Positions 24,123-33,214 of a stretch of 64,000 bases of DNA are shown one piece after another. A program made the position numbers and the translations under genes. Position 1 is the stretch's first letter. Each line of letters starts with the position of its first letter. Source of the DNA: Zunongwangia sp. HGR-M22 (lineage in GTDB: Bacteria; Bacteroidota; Bacteroidia; Flavobacteriales; Flavobacteriaceae); contig NZ_CP115159.1 in assembly GCF_027594425.1 (NCBI RefSeq), positions 3,557,001 through 3,621,000 on the forward strand, given 5' to 3'. The notes under the pieces are model-generated. The model had not been told where the DNA came from, did no database searches, and worked only from the letters and a program-made list of their open reading frames with translations.

Positions 24123-25751
24123 ATGAAGTTTTTCATCAATAAGCCAGAGGATGTTGTAAACGAATCTATAGAAGGTTTACTTACCGATCCTAAACTAACC
24201 AAATTAGACACTTTTCCTGAAGTTCGAGTAGTTACTCGAAAAGAAATCGATAAATCGAAAGTTGCCATCATTTCTGGTGGTGGCTCTGGACACGAACCTA
24301 TGCATGCCGGTTTTGTTGCTAAAGGAATGCTTACCGCCGCTGTTTGCGGAGACATTTTCGCTTCGCCTTCTGTAGATGCGGTGCTCGCTGCTATTTTGGC
24401 TGTAAGTGGCGATAATGGTTGCTTACTGGTGATTAAAAATTATACCGGAGACCGCTTAAATTTTGGACTTGCTGCAGAACAAGCTAGAGCCATGGGCCAT
24501 AAGGTAGAAACTGTAATTGTAGGCGACGATATTGCGTTAGGGACAGACACGCAACAGCGTGGTTTAGCCGGAACGCTACTAGTACATAAAGTTGCTGGAC
24601 AATTAGCTGAAGAAGGAAAATCTTTAGATGAAGTAACAAAAGCTGCTAAAAAAGTAGCCGAAAGTACTATATCTATTGGACTTTCACTTACAGAAGGCCA
24701 AAAATTCAACAATCCTGAAGAATCAAGATTAGATGATTCTGAAGCCGAATTAGGTTTGGGAATTCATGGAGAACCCGGTGTCGATGTTATCAAAATGGAT
24801 AAAGCCGATGCACTGGTAAAAAAAGCCTTAGATGAATTAAAAGAATATCTTTCTGGTGAAGATGAAAAATATGTGTTGCTTTTTAATAATCTTGGAAGTG
24901 TTACGCCACTAGAGATGAATTTGTTGGTGCATAGTTTCGATAAAACCGATCTTGCTTCTAAAGTGAAATATTTGGTAGGTCCCACAGCTATGACAACTTC
25001 GCTGAATATGAATGGGTTTTCAATCACTTTACTGAAATTAGATGAAGAAATTGAAAAAGCATTATTCCAAACTACTGAAACTCCCGAATGGCGTATAAGA
25101 GAATATGCTAAACCAAGCAGCATTAAAAGTCCGGAGTTACCTAAAACAATGCAGTTTGAACCTTCAGAAAATGAGCATAACAAAAAAGTTGTTCAGGAAA
25201 TCTCAGAACATTTAATCGAGATGGAAAAAGAAATGAACGATCTGGATGAAAAAGTTGGCGACGGCGATGCAGGATCTACTTTTGCCGGTGCCGGTAAAAA
25301 ATTCAAAAGTATTTCAGATGAATTACCTTATGCTTCTTTACCTGAATTATTTACTACAATTGGCCGAGTATTAGCTAGGGAAACCGGTGGTTCCAGCGGT
25401 GTTTTATTATCGATGCTTTTTACCAAAGCGGGCAGCAGTTTGGAAGATGATGATAACGTTGGTAAAGCATTACTAAACGGATTAGATAAAATGAAATCTT
25501 ATGGCGGTGCAGAAAAAGGCGATCGTACCATGATTGACGCAATGCAACCAGCCTTTGAAGCTTTAAGTGAAGGGAAGGCTATGGATGAAGCTGCTAAAGC
25601 AGCTCGTAAAGGAGCAGATGAAACCGCAAATATCACCAATACAAAATCTGGTAGAAGTTCTTATTTATCTGAATCTAGTTTAGAAGGTATCCCAGATCCT
25701 GGCGCTGAGATGGTAGCCAGAGTATTTGAAAAATTAGTTAATATTCTATAA
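24123..25751 (+). CDS. Single-chain ATP-dependent dihydroxyacetone kinase (DhaK-DhaL fusion)
   Basis: A 542-residue cytoplasmic enzyme. Residues 1-330 are DhaK: ISGGGSGHEP, AAVCGDIFASPS and GIHGEPG, where His215 is the residue that binds dihydroxyacetone covalently. After a linker, residues about 355-540 are DhaL: EKVGDGDAGSTFAGAGK with the magnesium-binding Asp residues, GGSSGVLLS, and GDRTMIDAM. This is the ATP-dependent architecture of eukaryotic and Citrobacter enzymes, not the PEP:PTS-dependent type of E. coli. It makes dihydroxyacetone phosphate. No glycerol genes are adjacent. A strong terminator follows. Confidence 0.93.
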   Translation: MKFFINKPEDVVNESIEGLLTDPKLTKLDTFPEVRVVTRKEIDKSKVAIISGGGSGHEPMHAGFVAKGMLTAAVCGDIFASPSVDAVLAAILAVSGDNGCLLVIKNYTGDRLNFGLAAEQARAMGHKVETVIVGDDIALGTDTQQRGLAGTLLVHKVAGQLAEEGKSLDEVTKAAKKVAESTISIGLSLTEGQKFNNPEESRLDDSEAELGLGIHGEPGVDVIKMDKADALVKKALDELKEYLSGEDEKYVLLFNNLGSVTPLEMNLLVHSFDKTDLASKVKYLVGPTAMTTSLNMNGFSITLLKLDEEIEKALFQTTETPEWRIREYAKPSSIKSPELPKTMQFEPSENEHNKKVVQEISEHLIEMEKEMNDLDEKVGDGDAGSTFAGAGKKFKSISDELPYASLPELFTTIGRVLARETGGSSGVLLSMLFTKAGSSLEDDDNVGKALLNGLDKMKSYGGAEKGDRTMIDAMQPAFEALSEGKAMDEAAKAARKGADETANITNTKSGRSSYLSESSLEGIPDPGAEMVARVFEKLVNIL

Positions 25752-25761
25752 AAATTGAAAC

Positions 25762-25796
25762 AAAAAAATCCGTTAGAAGCACTAACGGATTTTTTT
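25762..25796. terminator. Strong bidirectional terminator
   Basis: A 15-bp stem (AAAAAAATCCGTTAG pairing with CTAACGGATTTTTTT) around AAGCA, between the converging genes ending at 25751 and 25807. Confidence 0.92.
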
Positions 25797-25806
25797 GTTT
25801 TATCCA

Positions 25807-27387
25807 CTATTGCCACCCGCCACCGAGATTACGGTACAGTTCTACATTGGCAATTAAAAGTTGCTTCTTAATATTAATTAAATTCAGTTCACTTTCTAAA
25901 GCATCACTTTGTGCGGTAAGTACTTCAAGATAATTGGCATAACCTCCTCTAAACAACATTCCGGCATCTTTTAAACCTTTCTGGGTTACTTCAATTCTTT
26001 CTTCAGCTATATTATATTCTTCTTTCAGCTTTTCCATTTTTGCTAAAGAATTAGACACATCTGCAATCGCTTCGATAAGATTACCTTTAAAATCCAGTTG
26101 CGCAATTTCTTTTTGAGAAAGTGCAACATTATAATTTGTTTTCAGTTTACGATTATTAAAAATTGGCTGAAAAATAGCTCCGTTTAATAATGCAAAACCA
26201 GAACTTACAGGATCCAAAAATTCATCTAATTCAAATGAATTTAAACCCGCAGAAGCACCAATAGTTAAAGATGGATATCGCAAAGCATTAGCAACACCGG
26301 CATCGGCATTCGCGGCAATCAGCTCATATTCAGACATCGCAACATCTGGACGATTTTTAACTAATTCTAGCGGGATTCCTGTGTTGTATCTTTTTTGAAA
26401 TTCGATATCCTCAAAATTAGCTGGTATGGTTATCGATCGCGGAGAACGACCCAGTAAACGGTTCAATTTATTCTCCATAATTACATACTCTCGCTCTAAT
26501 TGAGGAATCAAAGTTTTCGCTTTTAATTTTTGTGATTTGGTTTGTTGGATGGCCAGCGAAGTCGATTCTCCTGCATCATATTGCAATTGTACAATATTTA
26601 AAGTACTATCATTTAAAGCATAGTTTTTCTGGGCAACTTCAATTTGGGATTTAAGCATCACTAGATTAAAATAGGTTGAAGCTACCTCAGCAATTAAAGA
26701 GGTTTGCACAGCTTTTTTAAATTCTTTGCTTTTCATAAAATCAGCTCTTGCAGCTTCTTTTTGCCAACGCAATTTCCCCCAAAGATCCAGCTCCCAATTT
26801 GCCTGTAGCGCAGATGAATACTCTAGCCTTTCAGTATAAAGACTGCTTGGTGGATTTTCACCATGATTTCTACGAGATCGATTAGAACCGTAATTATTGT
26901 AATTTTCAGAATAATAATCTCTTCGATAATCTGCAGGCCTTGCATTTAGAGAAGGGAAAAAATTAGCTTTAGATTGCGCTAATTCTTCCATCCCAATTTC
27001 CATGTTCTTCATGGCTTTTTTAAGGTCTATATTATTTACCAAAGCCGTATCGATTAACGACTGCAACGTACTATCTTCTATATACTCTTTCCACGGAATT
27101 TCAGACATCGGGATAGTATCGGTATCAATTTCAGCAAGATTTAAAGAATCAGTTTTCATCGAATCCAGGTCTTTTTCTCCTGAATAATATTCAGCTGAAA
27201 TATCCTCCTTAAACTCTGGCCGTGTATATTCTTCTCCTACTTTACAACTTACCACGCTTATCATTGCAAAAATTCCTAATAGCCCTTTAAAACAGCTAGT
27301 TGAAGGTATAATTCTATTCGTATTTATAGTTGAAAGAAAAGTCATTTTCATCTTCAATTTTTTAGTTGATTTTGGTTTAATCGCCAT
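25807..27387 (-). CDS. Outer-membrane factor (NodT/OprM type) of RND efflux system
   Basis: A 526-residue outer-membrane lipoprotein (lipobox ISVVSC, Cys near residue 48). Two OEP repeats form the coiled-coil tunnel: WELDLWGKLRWQKEAARADF and the IVQLQYDAGESTSLAIQQTKSQ-type segments in the first half, and ADAGVANALRYPSLTIGASAGLN with a final FRGGYANYLEVLTAQSDALE in the second. These match the NodT subfamily. The gene overlaps the pump gene upstream by 11 bp. The long leader before the lipobox means the true start may be ATG 27351 or 27345 instead. It is the exit duct of the AcrAB-like pump. Confidence 0.9.
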   Translation of the reverse strand: MAIKPKSTKKLKMKMTFLSTINTNRIIPSTSCFKGLLGIFAMISVVSCKVGEEYTRPEFKEDISAEYYSGEKDLDSMKTDSLNLAEIDTDTIPMSEIPWKEYIEDSTLQSLIDTALVNNIDLKKAMKNMEIGMEELAQSKANFFPSLNARPADYRRDYYSENYNNYGSNRSRRNHGENPPSSLYTERLEYSSALQANWELDLWGKLRWQKEAARADFMKSKEFKKAVQTSLIAEVASTYFNLVMLKSQIEVAQKNYALNDSTLNIVQLQYDAGESTSLAIQQTKSQKLKAKTLIPQLEREYVIMENKLNRLLGRSPRSITIPANFEDIEFQKRYNTGIPLELVKNRPDVAMSEYELIAANADAGVANALRYPSLTIGASAGLNSFELDEFLDPVSSGFALLNGAIFQPIFNNRKLKTNYNVALSQKEIAQLDFKGNLIEAIADVSNSLAKMEKLKEEYNIAEERIEVTQKGLKDAGMLFRGGYANYLEVLTAQSDALESELNLINIKKQLLIANVELYRNLGGGWQ

Positions 27388-30300
27388 AACGTTCCAAATT
27401 CATTTTATCGTGAAGTCTTTGGAATACATAAGCAAGTAACGGAATAATAAAAATCCCTAGAACAATACCGCTAATCATCCCACCTGCAGTACCAATACTA
27501 ACCGAATGATTTCCCTGTGCCGAAGAACCTTCAGCAAACATTAATGGAATTAATCCTACAGTAAATGCCAGCGACGTCATAATTATTGGGCGAATTCTGA
27601 GTGCACTTGCTTCCACCACGGCATCAAATGCAGAGAAACCAGCTCGTCTTTTTTGAGCCACAAATTCTACAATTAGAATCGCATTTTTTGCTAATAAACC
27701 AATAAGCATAATAATACCAATCTGCACATAAATATTGTTATCGATACCCGCAAAATTAATGGCTGTAAAAACGCCAAATATTCCCACCGGTAAGGATAGC
27801 ATTACGGCTAATGGCAATAAGAAACTTTCGTATTGTGACGCCAGAATAAAATAGACCAATAAAATAATGATTATGAACACAATGATCGTGTCCCCACCAG
27901 AATTTTTCTCTTCTAAACTCATACTGGTCCACTCGTAACTTAAGGTTGCAGGAAGCTTTTCAGCAGTAAGATCTTCAATCATATTCATCACATCACCTGT
28001 ACTATAACCCTCTGCGGGAGTAACATTAATCTTGGCAGCATTATAAAGGTTATATCGATTCACAACCTCTGGCCCGTAAGTTTGTTTAAGCTTTACAATC
28101 GTATTAACCGGAACCATTTCTCCCTTATCGTTTTTAACAAAAATGCTGTTGAATGACTCTGGAGACTCTCTAAACTGAATATCAGATTGCATATAAACTC
28201 CGTATTGCCTACTAAACCTATTGAAGTCTCCAGGCTGGACTCTACCAAAGTAAGACTGAATGGTAAACATCATATCTTTAACGCTTACCCCCATACTTTT
28301 GGCCTTTTCGTAATCGATATCTAAGCGATATTGCGGGAAATTAGGGTTAAAAGATGTAAAAGCATTTTCTACCGATTCCTGATTGTTCAAGGTATTGATA
28401 AATTCATTTACAATTTGCCCAAACTCACCTAAATCGCCATCTGCCCTATCCTGAAGCATAAACTGTACTCCGTCGAAATTACCAAACCCCTGTATAGTTG
28501 GTCTTGGATACATATTAAAATCTGTTTCGGGAATATCATCCAGCTTACTTAATAAATTTTTGATTACGGGTTTTATCTCCTGAATTTCACCGCGCTCATC
28601 AGCCGACTTTAACTGTACATACGCCAATCCTGACGATGGACTATTTGCATTATCTACCACATTAAAACCAGAAACAGTATTCACACCTTTAACAGCAGGT
28701 TGTTCTTGCAAAATAGAATCTGCTTTTCTTAGCGCTGTGTTTGTACGGTGTAATGAGGATCCTTCGGGCATTTTCATCGATAATATCAAGAAATTATCAT
28801 CTTCCGTAGGGATAAATCCACTAGGCGTTATTTTCGACAAAAATACCGTTGCACCTATAATTACGGCTAATGCTGCCAATCCAATCCATTTATGATTCAG
28901 TGTCCACCGTACAACCCCCAGATATCTCTTAGTAAACCTGTCGAAGAAACTATCAAATTTTCTAAATCCTTTGTTTCGTAATATTTTGGCTTTTCTGTAT
29001 TGCCTGTAATTAGATACGGCTTTGGCTATTCCTCGTTTTTCTTTGTTTTTATTTTTGCCATCGAAGAAAATTTTACTTAAAACCGGAGTTAGCGTTAAAG
29101 CATTTATAGCTGAAATCAATACTGCAAAAATGATAGTATAAGCGAATTCCTGATAAAAAACTCCAACAGGTCCACTTAAAAATCCTACAGGTAAAAATAC
29201 TGCGGCGATCACTACGGTTATCGATATAATTGCCCCGGTAATCTCGTCCATAGCAGCACTTACCGCTTCTTTTACCGGCATATTATGATGTGTCATCTTT
29301 TCGTGAATAGCTTCCATTACTACAATGGCATCATCTACTACAATACCAATAGCCAGCACTAAAGAGAACATACTAAGGACATTCATCGAAGCACCAATAA
29401 TATTCAAGAAAAAGAAGGTTCCTAATAAAGAAGCAGGGATTGAAATTGCTGTAATGAGCGTCGCCCTAAAATCCTGAAGAAAAATAAAAACTACTAAAAA
29501 CACAAGGATAAAGGCTTCTACGAGTGTATGTTCTACCTGACTCATCGACTCGTCTATTTGATCGCGAACACTATAGGTGATTTTATAATGGACATCCTCT
29601 GGAAATAATCGTGATTGCTGCTCTAATATTTCTCTAATTTTGCCATCGATTTCCATGGCATTTGCACCATTTTGTTGCACAACATCGATTGTAACCGATG
29701 GTTTACCATTTAGCCGATTCTCACTGGTATAATTAGAAGCACCAAATTCTACTCTGGCAATATCCCTTAAATGTAGTACTGTCTCATCTTTGGTTTTAAT
29801 AACCAGATTTTCGTAATCCTCTGGTTGATTAAAACGGCCATCATGCTTCATTATAATTTCAAAAAGCTCTTCAGAGTTTTCACCAAATTTACCCGGTGCA
29901 GCTTCAAAATTCTGATCTTTAATTTGATCGAACACATCACGCGGAGTTAACTGATAGGAAGCCATTTTTTGAGGGTTTAGCCATATTCTCATAGCGTAAT
30001 CCCGCTGCCTCAAAATCGAAGCCTGTGCTAATCCATCTACACGTTTTAATTCTCGCCGTATGTTTATTCTGGTAAAGGCGTTTAGAAATGTTTCATCGTA
30101 AGTAGGATCATCACTATAAATATTTATCGTCATGATACTACCCTTCATTCTTTTTGTTACCGAAATACCAGCTTCAGTAACTTCCTGAGGGATCATAGAA
30201 GTGATGGTTGATATTCTATTCTGAATATCTACAGCAGCTAAATCTGGGTCTGTACCCGGTTTAAAGTAAACAGTAACCCGACCTCTACCTGAGTTTGTTG

Positions 30301-30544
30301 CAGTAGAATTAGCATAAGACATATTCTCGGTCCCATTAATAGCTTCTTCAATTGGCAATAAAACAGATTTGGCAACAGTTTCTGCATTACCCCCGGGATA
30401 ATAAACCTGAACACTAACACTTGGAGGTGCAATTTCAGGGAAACGTTCTACGGGTAAAGAGGCAATACTTGCGGCCCCGGCAATAACCAATATGATAGTA
30501 ATGACCAGTGTAAGTACGGGCCTTTTTATTATTTTCTTAAACAT
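27377..30544 (-). CDS. HAE1-family RND multidrug efflux pump (AcrB-like)
   Basis: A 1055-residue inner-membrane protein with the AcrB layout: TM1 at residues 10-28, the periplasmic porter/docking region, TM4 with IGIVVDDAIVVMEA containing the adjacent Asp pair for proton relay, and a repeat of the fold in the second half (LLAKNAILIVEFV). The start FKKIIKRPVLTLVITI is typical of HAE1 pumps. It exports hydrophobic drugs or metabolites using the proton gradient. It is the central gene of the adaptor-pump-channel operon, 36 bp after the adaptor gene and overlapping the channel gene. Confidence 0.94.
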   Translation of the reverse strand: MFKKIIKRPVLTLVITIILVIAGAASIASLPVERFPEIAPPSVSVQVYYPGGNAETVAKSVLLPIEEAINGTENMSYANSTATNSGRGRVTVYFKPGTDPDLAAVDIQNRISTITSMIPQEVTEAGISVTKRMKGSIMTINIYSDDPTYDETFLNAFTRINIRRELKRVDGLAQASILRQRDYAMRIWLNPQKMASYQLTPRDVFDQIKDQNFEAAPGKFGENSEELFEIIMKHDGRFNQPEDYENLVIKTKDETVLHLRDIARVEFGASNYTSENRLNGKPSVTIDVVQQNGANAMEIDGKIREILEQQSRLFPEDVHYKITYSVRDQIDESMSQVEHTLVEAFILVFLVVFIFLQDFRATLITAISIPASLLGTFFFLNIIGASMNVLSMFSLVLAIGIVVDDAIVVMEAIHEKMTHHNMPVKEAVSAAMDEITGAIISITVVIAAVFLPVGFLSGPVGVFYQEFAYTIIFAVLISAINALTLTPVLSKIFFDGKNKNKEKRGIAKAVSNYRQYRKAKILRNKGFRKFDSFFDRFTKRYLGVVRWTLNHKWIGLAALAVIIGATVFLSKITPSGFIPTEDDNFLILSMKMPEGSSLHRTNTALRKADSILQEQPAVKGVNTVSGFNVVDNANSPSSGLAYVQLKSADERGEIQEIKPVIKNLLSKLDDIPETDFNMYPRPTIQGFGNFDGVQFMLQDRADGDLGEFGQIVNEFINTLNNQESVENAFTSFNPNFPQYRLDIDYEKAKSMGVSVKDMMFTIQSYFGRVQPGDFNRFSRQYGVYMQSDIQFRESPESFNSIFVKNDKGEMVPVNTIVKLKQTYGPEVVNRYNLYNAAKINVTPAEGYSTGDVMNMIEDLTAEKLPATLSYEWTSMSLEEKNSGGDTIIVFIIIILLVYFILASQYESFLLPLAVMLSLPVGIFGVFTAINFAGIDNNIYVQIGIIMLIGLLAKNAILIVEFVAQKRRAGFSAFDAVVEASALRIRPIIMTSLAFTVGLIPLMFAEGSSAQGNHSVSIGTAGGMISGIVLGIFIIPLLAYVFQRLHDKMNLERYGD

Positions 30545-30580
30545 GTAGATCTAGGTTTGGTTTGGCTAAAAAGTGATGAT

Positions 30581-31738
30581 TTATAGTTGGACCTGAGATA
30601 GCAAACGCCCTCGCTCGATTGGTTTTACTTTAATGCCGTTTGCTAATTTATCTAAGCCAGAAAGCACAATACGATCTTTTGGAGACAAACTTTTGGAACT
30701 AACAATATAATTATCACCAGATCGTCCTTCTGTAATTATTTCTTTTCGCTGTGCTATATTGTTTTCATCTAAAACAAAAACGAATTTTTTATCCTGAATA
30801 AAGGTTGTGGCACTTTGAGGTACCAAAATCGCTTTTGGATAAATTTCTTCCATTAAAATTTTACCCGTATTACCAGATCTTAATAAGGTATCTGGATTTT
30901 CAAATCGAGCTCTTAAAGTAATAGATCCGGTAGTTTTATCGATTTGCCCAGAATTGGCATCGATTTTTCCGGTATGCTCATAAACAGACTCATCGGCAAG
31001 AACAAGTTTTACTTTATTATTCATTTTATTAGAAAGCGTGTCGTTCTTCGCTCTTTCGTAGTACAAGTAATCTGACTCACTCATCGAAAAATAGACGTAA
31101 ATATCATCTACTTTGGATAATACGGTAAGAGGTTTCTCGTCGGTTTGCTTTACGACATTACCAGGTGATTTTGGGATTCTGCCCATAAAACCGCTAACAG
31201 GTGCTTTTATAGTAGTAAAATCGAGATTGATTCTCATATTAGCTGCCTGGGCTTGTGCTCTTTGAAGTGAAGATAGAGCAACCTGATAATCGGCCTCAAC
31301 AGATTTTTTTCGAACTTCAGAAATTACTTCGTTATCAATAAGTGGTTGCAAACGTTCTAAATCACTTTTTGCCTTTTCTACTTTGGCTCTTTCTAAAGCA
31401 ACATTGGCTCTCGCATTTTTATAGTCTTCCATATAGGGTTGACTATTTACTTTGAATAAATCCTGTCCTTTTTCCACAAAATCGCCTTCATCTACGTAGA
31501 TCTCTTCTAAAATTCCATCTACCTGTGGCCTAATTTCAATAGTTTCTACTCCTTCAATAGATCCTATATATTCAAATCCTTTGGAAGCATTTTGTTCTTG
31601 CAAAGAAATTACTGGTAAAGGGATACCTTCATCTTCTTTTTCTTCTTCCTTGCAGGACGTTGCTAAACCTAACGAACAAATGGTGATTAGTAACCACGCA
31701 AAACGTGCTAAAACGGATAGATTATATTTATTGCTCAT
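30581..31738 (-). CDS. Periplasmic adaptor (AcrA-like) of RND multidrug pump
   Basis: A 385-residue lipoprotein (lipobox LATSC, Cys near 29). The lipoyl halves are GILEEIYVDEGDFVEKGQDLF and TTIKAPVSGFMGRIPKSPGNVV, flanking a coiled-coil hairpin of about 70 residues; then the beta-barrel (VDDIYVYFSMSESDYLYYER) and membrane-proximal domains. It links the AcrB-like pump to the outer-membrane factor. First gene of the operon, with a long A/T-rich region upstream; no local TetR-type regulator is present. Confidence 0.92.
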   Translation of the reverse strand: MSNKYNLSVLARFAWLLITICSLGLATSCKEEEKEDEGIPLPVISLQEQNASKGFEYIGSIEGVETIEIRPQVDGILEEIYVDEGDFVEKGQDLFKVNSQPYMEDYKNARANVALERAKVEKAKSDLERLQPLIDNEVISEVRKKSVEADYQVALSSLQRAQAQAANMRINLDFTTIKAPVSGFMGRIPKSPGNVVKQTDEKPLTVLSKVDDIYVYFSMSESDYLYYERAKNDTLSNKMNNKVKLVLADESVYEHTGKIDANSGQIDKTTGSITLRARFENPDTLLRSGNTGKILMEEIYPKAILVPQSATTFIQDKKFVFVLDENNIAQRKEIITEGRSGDNYIVSSKSLSPKDRIVLSGLDKLANGIKVKPIERGRLLSQVQL

Positions 31739-32064
31739 GCGTTATATTTTTTCTGATTAGCATTTAAGCAATTTGCATACCGCTACATTTCAAACGTTTT
31801 AGAAGCTCAATTTTAAGGCTATTTTAAGAATTTATGGGGTTTTCCACGTTTATGTTTACCACACAATCTGTTGATTAGTGCCACACTTTTGGAAAAAAAA
31901 GAGATAAAGATTTTTAATAAAATTGCTCTTAGCAATTAATAATTATCAACTAAGTGATCTTTGAAGTTGTAATAAAACAAAAAAGCCTCTTCCCGAATTA
32001 ACGGAAAAAAGCTTCTCATTGGTAACCCAAAGACTAAAAATAGCCTAAAAAGGTTTACCTACAA

Positions 32065-32082
32065 GTTCCAATTTCTTGGAAC
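32065..32082. repeat. Inverted repeat GTTCCAA-TTTC-TTGGAAC
   Basis: Perfect 7-bp arms around TTTC in the divergent region. Not followed by a T-run, so an operator or RNA hairpin is as likely as a terminator. Confidence 0.4.
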
Positions 32083-32289
32083 AAACAACACAACTAAATT
32101 TTTACTTCAAAAAATAAACTCATTTTGAAGTTTTATGTTCTTACTCAATAGTATTTTATAGCTTCTATGAGAGAAATATTATTAAAAATTAATATTCCTT
32201 TAAAGAAGATTGCAATAGCTTTTAAATACGCCCTAAAAAAAGGCTGACAAATCTACAATCTAACTTTTAAAATTACAAATTAGATTTTC

Positions 32290-32297
32290 TAAGTTTG
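32290..32297 (+). promoter_or_regulatory. Candidate -7 promoter box for the sigma-factor operon
   Basis: TAAGTTTG matches the Bacteroidota -7 consensus TAnnTTTG exactly, 122 bp before the sigma-factor ATG. I see no good TTG at the usual -33 distance. Confidence 0.4.
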
Positions 32298-32369
32298 CAC
32301 CGTTGAATTTCAAATGAATTCAGTTAAGATAAATTTGATCTTTCAAAAAAATTACGCCACTCGTATATT

Positions 32370-32385
32370 ATAAGGTGACCCTTAT
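32370..32385. repeat. Hairpin in the sigma-factor leader
   Basis: ATAAGG and CCTTAT arms around TGAC, 34 bp before the sigma-factor start codon. It could form in the leader RNA or serve as an operator. Confidence 0.35.
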
Positions 32386-32419
32386 CGTTTAATAGCTGCA
32401 ATTAGCTTTTACAGAAGTA

Positions 32420-32950
32420 ATGAAAAGTAACAGGAAAACAATTCAGCAATTAAAATTGGGGAATACTAAGACCTTTAAAAAGGTTTACTTAGCCTATTAC
32501 GATAAACTCTTTCATATCTGTAAAAAATTTCAGTTTAAGTTTTTAACTCCAGAGGATTTTATTCAGGAGGCTTTTGTAAAAATTTATAAAAACAGACATC
32601 AACTTAAAGAGGACGTTGTATTAGAAGCTCAGATTATTGTGATTTGTAAAAACATCATCTATAATTACCTTCAAAGAGAGAAAAAAATCATTCCGTTAGA
32701 TTCAAACTATCTTCGAGACCAAACGTCTTCAGAAATTTCTGACTATGATGAGACCGCCGATAAGAGTGAAAATATCTCTAAACTAATTGATCAACTTCCC
32801 GTTCAGCAAAAAAAAATTTTCAAACTCCATAAACTAGAGAATTATTCTTACAAAGAGATATCGAGCATGACGCAGCTTTCTCATAAAACCATTGCCAATC
32901 ATATTTATCTGGCAAATAATTTTATCCGAAAAAAAATAAAAAAGGCTTAG
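32420..32950 (+). CDS. ECF-family RNA polymerase sigma factor
   Basis: A 176-residue sigma factor with only the two ECF domains: sigma-2 at about residues 20-85 (YYDKLFHICKKFQFKFLTPEDFIQEAFVKIYKN, including the core-binding and -10 region) and sigma-4 at about 115-172 (LPVQQKKIFKLHKLENYSYKEISSMTQLSHKTIANHI, the helix-turn-helix for -35 recognition). It should direct transcription of its own surface-signalling operon. The following genes encode a 72-aa protein, a FecR-type anti-sigma factor and a STN-bearing TonB receptor, the classic three-part signal path. Confidence 0.93.
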   Translation: MKSNRKTIQQLKLGNTKTFKKVYLAYYDKLFHICKKFQFKFLTPEDFIQEAFVKIYKNRHQLKEDVVLEAQIIVICKNIIYNYLQREKKIIPLDSNYLRDQTSSEISDYDETADKSENISKLIDQLPVQQKKIFKLHKLENYSYKEISSMTQLSHKTIANHIYLANNFIRKKIKKA

Positions 32951-32995
32951 GAACTTTCACAATCTCAATTGTATACTATAAAAAGATAAGCTAAA

Positions 32996-33214
32996 ATGAT
33001 TATTGAAATTTACAAACTCGATATACTAGAACGCGAACAATTGATTTATCTTCTAAAAATTCTTGCCTTCAATTTTTCTGATTGCGAGATACATCCTTAC
33101 GAAATGGATAATCATATTTTAATTATTGTTTCTTCGCAAGCAACAATAGCAGGAAATTTTATTACAAGCGTACAAAAAGAGGGTTTTAATTGTGAGTTAT
33201 TGCAAGCATCATGA
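32996..33214 (+). CDS. Small unknown protein between sigma factor and anti-sigma factor
   Basis: A 72-residue protein without signal peptide or membrane helix. The predicted order strand (IIEIYKL), helix (REQLIYLLKILAF), strand (DCEIHPYE), strand (HILIIVSS), helix (TIAGNFITSVQKEG), strand (NCELL) fits a beta-alpha-beta-beta-alpha-beta ferredoxin-like fold, like HMA or ACT domains, but the HMA CxxC is absent. It overlaps the fecR start by 4 bp (ATGA), so the two are translationally coupled. I do not recognise a family; a modulator of sigma or FecR is an inference from position. Confidence 0.75.
   Translation: MIIEIYKLDILEREQLIYLLKILAFNFSDCEIHPYEMDNHILIIVSSQATIAGNFITSVQKEGFNCELLQAS

Larger units (their letters stand above)
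31739..32419. other. 680-bp intergenic region between divergent efflux and sigma-factor operons
   Basis: No gene seen. It holds the promoters of two divergent operons. Visible structure: an inverted repeat GTTCCAA/TTGGAAC at 32065-32082, a 7-bp pair AATCTAA/TTAGATT at 32257-32286, a -7-like TAAGTTTG at 32290-32297, and a hairpin ATAAGG/CCTTAT at 32370-32385. The length is generous for two promoters; a small RNA or leader cannot be ruled out. Confidence 0.55.

Noticed and set aside
24764-25183. 139-codon minus-strand frame inside the dihydroxyacetone kinase gene
   Set aside because: Antisense to conserved DhaK codons; no motif or start context supports it.
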